The notes under the pieces: generated by a model
The model's database searches: none
Told to the model about the DNA's origin: nothing
What the model saw: the letters and a program-made list of their open reading frames with translations, nothing else
Program-made: the position numbers and the translations under genes
From: Deltaproteobacteria bacterium
Lineage (GTDB): Bacteria; Bdellovibrionota; UBA1018; UBA923
Length of the DNA: 8,740 nucleotides
Direction of reading: 5' to 3'
Assembly: GCA_016194725.1 (NCBI GenBank)
Contig: JACQAW010000336.1
Span: 1-8,740 of the forward strand
Shown: positions 5,673 through 8,740 of the stretch, one piece after another
Position numbering within the stretch: the stretch's first letter is position 1
Layout of the letters: every line of letters begins with the position of its first letter

Positions 5673-6371
5673 ATGGCATGTGCGGTATATAAAAATGCGG
5701 TTGAGGCAACGGCCGACATCAAGGACGGCTCGACGCTGCTGGTGGGCGGGTTTGGACTTTGCGGCATTCCCGAGAACAGCATCGCGGCGTTGGTGGAACG
5801 CGGCGTGAAGGGTTTGACCTGCGTGAGCAACAACTGCGGCGTCGACGACTTTGGGCTGGGGCTTCTGCTCAAACGCAAGCAGATCAAGAAGATGGTCTCG
5901 AGCTACGTGGGCGAGAACAAAACATTCGAAGCCCAGCTTTTGGCGGGTGAGATTGAAGTGGAGCTGGTGCCGCAGGGAACGCTGGCCGAGCGCGTGCGCG
6001 CCGCGGGCGCGGGTATTGCCGGATTCTTTACGCCCACGGGCGTGGGCACCCTGGTGGCCGAGGGAAAAGAGAAGCGCACGTTTGACGGCGTGGAGTACCT
6101 GCTCGAGCGCCCACTGCGCGGCGACTTCGCGCTGGTGAAGGCGTGGAAGGGCGACAAGATGGGCAACCTGGTTTTTCGCAAAACCGCGCGCAACTTCAAC
6201 CCTGTCATGGCCACGGGTGCGAAGGTGACGATTGCCGAGGTCGAACAGCTCGTGGAAGTGGGCACGCTGGATCCCGATCAGGTTCACCTGTCGGGCGTTT
6301 ACGTCAAACGCATTTACCAGGGCTCGAATTATCAGAAACGAATCGAGAAGCGCACCATGAAGCAGGGTTGA
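5673..6371 (+). CDS. scoA: 3-oxoacid CoA-transferase subunit A (succinyl-CoA:acetoacetate CoA-transferase)
   Basis: The 232-residue alpha subunit of the heterodimeric class I CoA-transferase that moves CoA from succinyl-CoA to acetoacetate. Family signatures are the glycine-rich GGFGLCGIPENSI (25-37), VSNNCGVDDFGLG (51-63), ELVPQGTLAERVRAAGAGI (97-115) and FFTPTGVGT (118-126). The ATG at 5673 follows an AAGGG within the thiolase gene's last codons. Three bases separate it from the thiolase stop and three from the B subunit, so translation of the operon is tightly linked. CoA-transferases with other acceptors (for example acetate) share these motifs. The partner genes favour acetoacetate as substrate. 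Confidence 0.93.
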   Translation: MACAVYKNAVEATADIKDGSTLLVGGFGLCGIPENSIAALVERGVKGLTCVSNNCGVDDFGLGLLLKRKQIKKMVSSYVGENKTFEAQLLAGEIEVELVPQGTLAERVRAAGAGIAGFFTPTGVGTLVAEGKEKRTFDGVEYLLERPLRGDFALVKAWKGDKMGNLVFRKTARNFNPVMATGAKVTIAEVEQLVEVGTLDPDQVHLSGVYVKRIYQGSNYQKRIEKRTMKQG

Positions 6372-6374
6372 ACT

Positions 6375-7037
6375 ATGGCACTCACACGTGAACAGATCGC
6401 AAGCCGAATCGCACTGGAGCTCAAAGACGGATACTACGTCAATCTGGGCATTGGCATTCCCACGCTGGTGGCCAACTACATTCCCAAGGGCGTGAATGTC
6501 ATTTTGCAGTCCGAAAACGGCTTGCTGGGCATTGGGCCTTTTCCCACCGAGCGCGAGATTGATCCCGATCTTATCAATGCAGGCAAGGAAACCGTGACGA
6601 CGATTCCAGGCTCGGCTTTTTTTTCGAGTGCCGATAGCTTCGCGATGATTCGTGGCGGGCACATCGACCTGACCGTATTGGGCGCGATGGAAATCGACGA
6701 GGAAGGCAACATCGCCAACTGGATGATTCCGGGCAAGGTGGTCAAAGGCATGGGCGGCGCCATGGATCTGGTGGCGGGTGCGAATCGCGTGATCGTGGCC
6801 ATGCAACATGTTGCCAAAGACGGCACGAGCAAAATTTTAAAGAAGTGCTCGCTGCCCCTGACCGGGGTGAAATGCGTAAATCTGGTCGTTACCGAGCTGG
6901 CGGTGCTTGAGGTTACGGCGCGCGGACTGATGCTACTCGAAACTGCGCCTGGGGTAAGCGTGGATGACGTGCGCAAGGCTACCGAGGCTCACCTGATTGT
7001 GGAAGGTACAGTGCCTGAGATGCGGGTTGGGAGCTAA
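6375..7037 (+). CDS. scoB: 3-oxoacid CoA-transferase subunit B
   Basis: The 220-residue beta subunit of the same enzyme. It carries the catalytic glutamate, Glu47 in LQSENGLLGIGPFP, which forms the covalent glutamyl-CoA intermediate. Further signatures are NLGIGIPTLVANYIP (23-37), FSSADSFAMIRGGHIDLTVL and the DVRKATEAH segment near the C-terminus. The start ATG at 6375 has AGGG shortly upstream. It is the last gene of the operon. With subunit A and the thiolase the cell can activate acetoacetate and split it into two acetyl-CoA, which feeds the TCA cycle and regains energy from ketone bodies or from polyhydroxybutyrate breakdown products. Nothing is missing compared with the usual length. Confidence 0.95.
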   Translation: MALTREQIASRIALELKDGYYVNLGIGIPTLVANYIPKGVNVILQSENGLLGIGPFPTEREIDPDLINAGKETVTTIPGSAFFSSADSFAMIRGGHIDLTVLGAMEIDEEGNIANWMIPGKVVKGMGGAMDLVAGANRVIVAMQHVAKDGTSKILKKCSLPLTGVKCVNLVVTELAVLEVTARGLMLLETAPGVSVDDVRKATEAHLIVEGTVPEMRVGS

Positions 7038-7141
7038 GATCGGTTTCGGTTTAAGGTACGCGCTTTGCGCCCCTGCGGGAGAATTTCGGTACGGTTTGCT
7101 GTCAGAAATGCTTGATTTGTCAAAGAGTTAGACGGCTCTGT

Positions 7142-7204
7142 GTGGAAAAGGCAATAAGATCAGGGTGCTGTGCCTGGCATAGGCATTGCTTTTATTAATT
7201 CCAC
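7142..7204. repeat. Imperfect inverted repeat before the 7208 gene; possible end-of-operon hairpin
   Basis: Nested arms are GTGGAA (7142-7147) with TTCCAC (7199-7204), GCAAT (7151-7155) with ATTGC (7185-7189), and an inner stem CTGTGC (7168-7173) with GCATAG (7177-7182, one G-T pair). ATTGC is followed by TTTTATT, so it may terminate the scoAB transcript. It also covers the likely promoter of the next gene (TATTAA at 7193-7198). The remainder of the gap (7038-7141) shows no gene or clear site. Confidence 0.4.
7193..7198 (+). promoter_or_regulatory. Candidate -10 box of the 7208 gene
   Basis: TATTAA is nine bases before the ATG at 7208, and no ribosome binding site lies between them. No good -35 box is found 16-18 bases upstream, so this is a weak call that rests mostly on position. 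Confidence 0.3.
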
Positions 7205-7207
7205 GCT

Positions 7208-8272
7208 ATGAATGCCCTGAAACCCTTATTTCAAACTCGCGCTCTTTTCGCCTTTGTCGTGGGTTTGCTCGCGTGCGGCACCGTAGCTGAAGCGCGCTAT
7301 CTGGGTTCATGCGTTTCGCTGCTGACCAAAGATGCAGCTGTGAGCCGCGTTGAGAATCCGGATTCCGTTTCGTCGGCCATGCCGGGGCAGGCCATGTCAC
7401 TCGTGGACGCGCAGGCGGCGCTTGGGCGTTATTCGCTGCAGACCACGGTGACGCAAACCGGTCGAATTGAAATTCTGCCCGACGGCAACCCCGATGCAAA
7501 TCAGCTGGCGCGCGCCGCTCATGTGCTTGCCAATGACCCGGTCTACCGCTCGGCTCAGTTTCCATTTGGACTGCGGCTGGTGCTGGATCCGGCGCTCGAC
7601 ACCGCCGATGGTTTTTTGGACGTCGAGGCGGGCGAGATCAGGCTTTCGGCAGCAACGCTTGCTGACCACCCCCTGGCTTTTGCCACCGTGGCCCACGAGA
7701 TGTCACATGCGGAGCAGCTGAGCCTTTGGCTCAATGCGACCGGTAGCGTTTCGGCGATCAATACGGTGGCGCGCGGGCAGGTGCCGGGCCTTGAGAATTC
7801 GCGTTATGCCAAGCTGGTCAGCGCGCAGGAAATGCCGGCAACCGCTGTGGGCCGGCACATCTATGAGCAGTACAAGGGCAGCCCCAATGCCGACATGAGC
7901 ACCGCCGGCCGAAAAATTTCAAAGTCGTACCTGGACATGACCGCTGAAATCCTGGGCGTGCTTGATGGCCTGACGCCCGCGCAGCGCGCGACGATATACG
8001 TCACGAACTACCGCACGACTGCGCGCAACGGCAACGCGATCAACGTCGAGTACCATGTGGGGTCGTACAGCAATATCAAGAAGCAGAATTTTTTTGCAAG
8101 CATCAAGGTGCTCAAGCGCACCATGCAGGGAATGCGGGAATACCGCCTGGAAATTCCCCTGCCGAGCGATACGACCACGATGTCGGCCGGCGCGTTTTTG
8201 GACCTGATTTTGTCGCAGGTGCGATCGCTGCAGGGAATGGCTCAGAAATACGACCAGCTGTTCGCGCCCTAA
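7208..8272 (+). CDS. Exported HExxH protein, candidate zinc metallopeptidase
   Basis: The product has 354 residues. The N-terminus (MNALKPLFQTRALFAFVVGL) is a Sec signal, with possible cleavage after AEA (about residue 29). A lipobox-like LLAC-G at 20-24 makes a lipoprotein an alternative. The key feature is FATVAHEMSHAEQ (158-170): HExxH with His163, Glu164 and His167, the zinc-binding and catalytic signature of gluzincin/metzincin-type peptidases. A third ligand could be Glu208 in SAQEMPATAVG, 41 residues later, inside a predicted helix as in gluzincins. The segment before it (GLRLVLDPALDTADGFLDVE, then AGEIRLSAATL) looks like the beta-sheet edge usual in front of the active helix. The C-terminal half (240-354) is of unknown type. 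The substrate is unknown. Neither a close family name nor a Shine-Dalgarno sequence is evident. The protein could act on periplasmic or external proteins or peptidoglycan peptides. Confidence 0.8.
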   Translation: MNALKPLFQTRALFAFVVGLLACGTVAEARYLGSCVSLLTKDAAVSRVENPDSVSSAMPGQAMSLVDAQAALGRYSLQTTVTQTGRIEILPDGNPDANQLARAAHVLANDPVYRSAQFPFGLRLVLDPALDTADGFLDVEAGEIRLSAATLADHPLAFATVAHEMSHAEQLSLWLNATGSVSAINTVARGQVPGLENSRYAKLVSAQEMPATAVGRHIYEQYKGSPNADMSTAGRKISKSYLDMTAEILGVLDGLTPAQRATIYVTNYRTTARNGNAINVEYHVGSYSNIKKQNFFASIKVLKRTMQGMREYRLEIPLPSDTTTMSAGAFLDLILSQVRSLQGMAQKYDQLFAP

Positions 8273-8319
8273 CACGCGCTTAGCAGCTGGACAGTGCTGG
8301 AAATCGGGCAGCGCATGAT

Positions 8320-8339
8320 TTCACGCGGTTGCGCGTGAA
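8320..8339. repeat. Perfect 8-bp hairpin between the two exported-protein genes
   Basis: TTCACGCG (8320-8327) and CGCGTGAA (8332-8339) flank the tetraloop GTTG. No T-run follows, so it is not a standard terminator. It lies 48 bases after the stop of the HExxH gene and 34 bases before the next ATG, and could be a regulator site or an RNA-stability hairpin. Confidence 0.5.
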
Positions 8340-8373
8340 TATCGAGGCACCTCTTTTGCTTTAGTTAACTGCA

Positions 8374-8740
8374 ATGAAGACTGTACTGAGCCTGCTCGTC
8401 CTAAGCGCCCTGATTTTGGTTACGGCCGTGCCACGCGCGTTTGGCGACGGGCTTTACTCCCGCAATGAGTTCAAACAGCGCTGGATTGGTTTTCATGAAG
8501 AGCTTACGCCCAGGCACCTGGAACAGCTTTTTGCTTATATGGAAACCGACGGCAAGACCGCAAAGATGCTGGGCGACCTGCGTCGCGTGACCGGAAAGCA
8601 GAGCGCGCTTGAACTTATGGCCGTGATTAGCCTTTGCGTCGACAACGAAGGCGATTTCAAGATTCAGATGCGCGGCCCTTCGACTTACGGCGAAGCCAGC
8701 TTTGCCGAAAGCGGTCAGCGCCATAGCTTGTGTCTTTCAC
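8374..8740 (+). CDS. Exported protein of unknown function, 3' end outside window
   Basis: Open from ATG at 8374 to the window edge (122 codons). The start MKTVLSLLVLSALILVTAVP with cleavage near AFG-DG (24/25) is a textbook Sec signal peptide, which supports both frame and start. The mature part seen is mixed charged helical sequence (NEFKQRWIGFHEELTPRHLE) with Cys88 and Cys120. I recognise no domain; the visible part is too short to exclude a peptidase or a surface protein. No Shine-Dalgarno sequence precedes the ATG; TTTAGT eight bases upstream could be a -10 box. It follows the HExxH gene in the same direction after a 101-base gap holding a hairpin, so it may be an independent transcript with a related role outside the cytoplasm. 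Confidence 0.75.
   Translation, partial: MKTVLSLLVLSALILVTAVPRAFGDGLYSRNEFKQRWIGFHEELTPRHLEQLFAYMETDGKTAKMLGDLRRVTGKQSALELMAVISLCVDNEGDFKIQMRGPSTYGEASFAESGQRHSLCLS

Noticed and set aside
5544..6809. Long minus-strand open frame (421 codons) opposite scoA and scoB
   Set aside because: It is His/Arg/Ala-rich shadow sequence of two clearly recognised genes on the plus strand, starts without a ribosome binding site and matches no known family.
7038..7141. Possible terminator directly after scoB
   Set aside because: Only very short arms (GCGC-TTT-GCGC near 7062) without T-run; not convincing.
7741..7749. CGGTAGCGT matching part of the palindrome arm at 2781
   Set aside because: Nine matching bases are expected by chance in a window of this size, and no reverse-complement partner lies nearby.
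8401..8724. Minus-strand open frame of 107 codons near the right edge
   Set aside because: The plus frame from 8374 has a textbook signal peptide and remains open to the edge, so the reverse frame is a shadow.

Overview
The window is a dense piece of a G+C-rich Gram-negative chromosome. It has nine recognisable protein genes, one broken gene at the left edge, and one gene running off the right edge. I see no tRNA, rRNA, CRISPR array, transposase or phage gene. The mix fits a deltaproteobacterium-like organism: several proteins with Sec signal peptides, a periplasmic HtrA protease, a Lys/Ala/Pro-rich histone-like protein with a small Cys/His motif, and a ketone-body operon. From memory, the Lys/Ala-rich protein resembles proteins of Bdellovibrio and its relatives. 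That assignment is inference and is not proven by the window.

Left part (1-1512): a minus-strand DAHP synthase gene (first step of the shikimate pathway) has lost roughly 80-85 internal codons and changed frame at a short A-run, so it reads as a pseudogene or an assembly error. Diverging from it is a 255-residue protein in three parts (basic tail, putative zinc-binding motif, acidic end), followed by a good intrinsic terminator.

Middle part (1530-4409): a two-gene minus-strand operon encodes an unrecognised 177-residue protein and a GNAT acetyltransferase. It diverges from a small secreted protein gene. That gene carries a perfect 30-bp palindrome, inside a larger imperfect inverted repeat, within its signal-peptide coding region. 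Its stop codon overlaps the stop codon of the convergent htrA gene.

Right part (4488-8740): divergent from htrA, with overlapping -35 boxes, lies a tight three-gene operon: acetyl-CoA acetyltransferase, then the A and B subunits of 3-oxoacid CoA-transferase. Together these convert acetoacetate plus succinyl-CoA into two acetyl-CoA and succinate. After it come an exported HExxH protein (candidate zinc peptidase, 354 residues) and the 5' part of another exported protein of unknown function.

The points most worth a second look are the in-frame palindromic element in the signal-peptide region, the truncated DAHP synthase with its A-run junction, the three-part basic/zinc/acidic protein, and several exported-protein genes that lack a Shine-Dalgarno sequence and may be leaderless.
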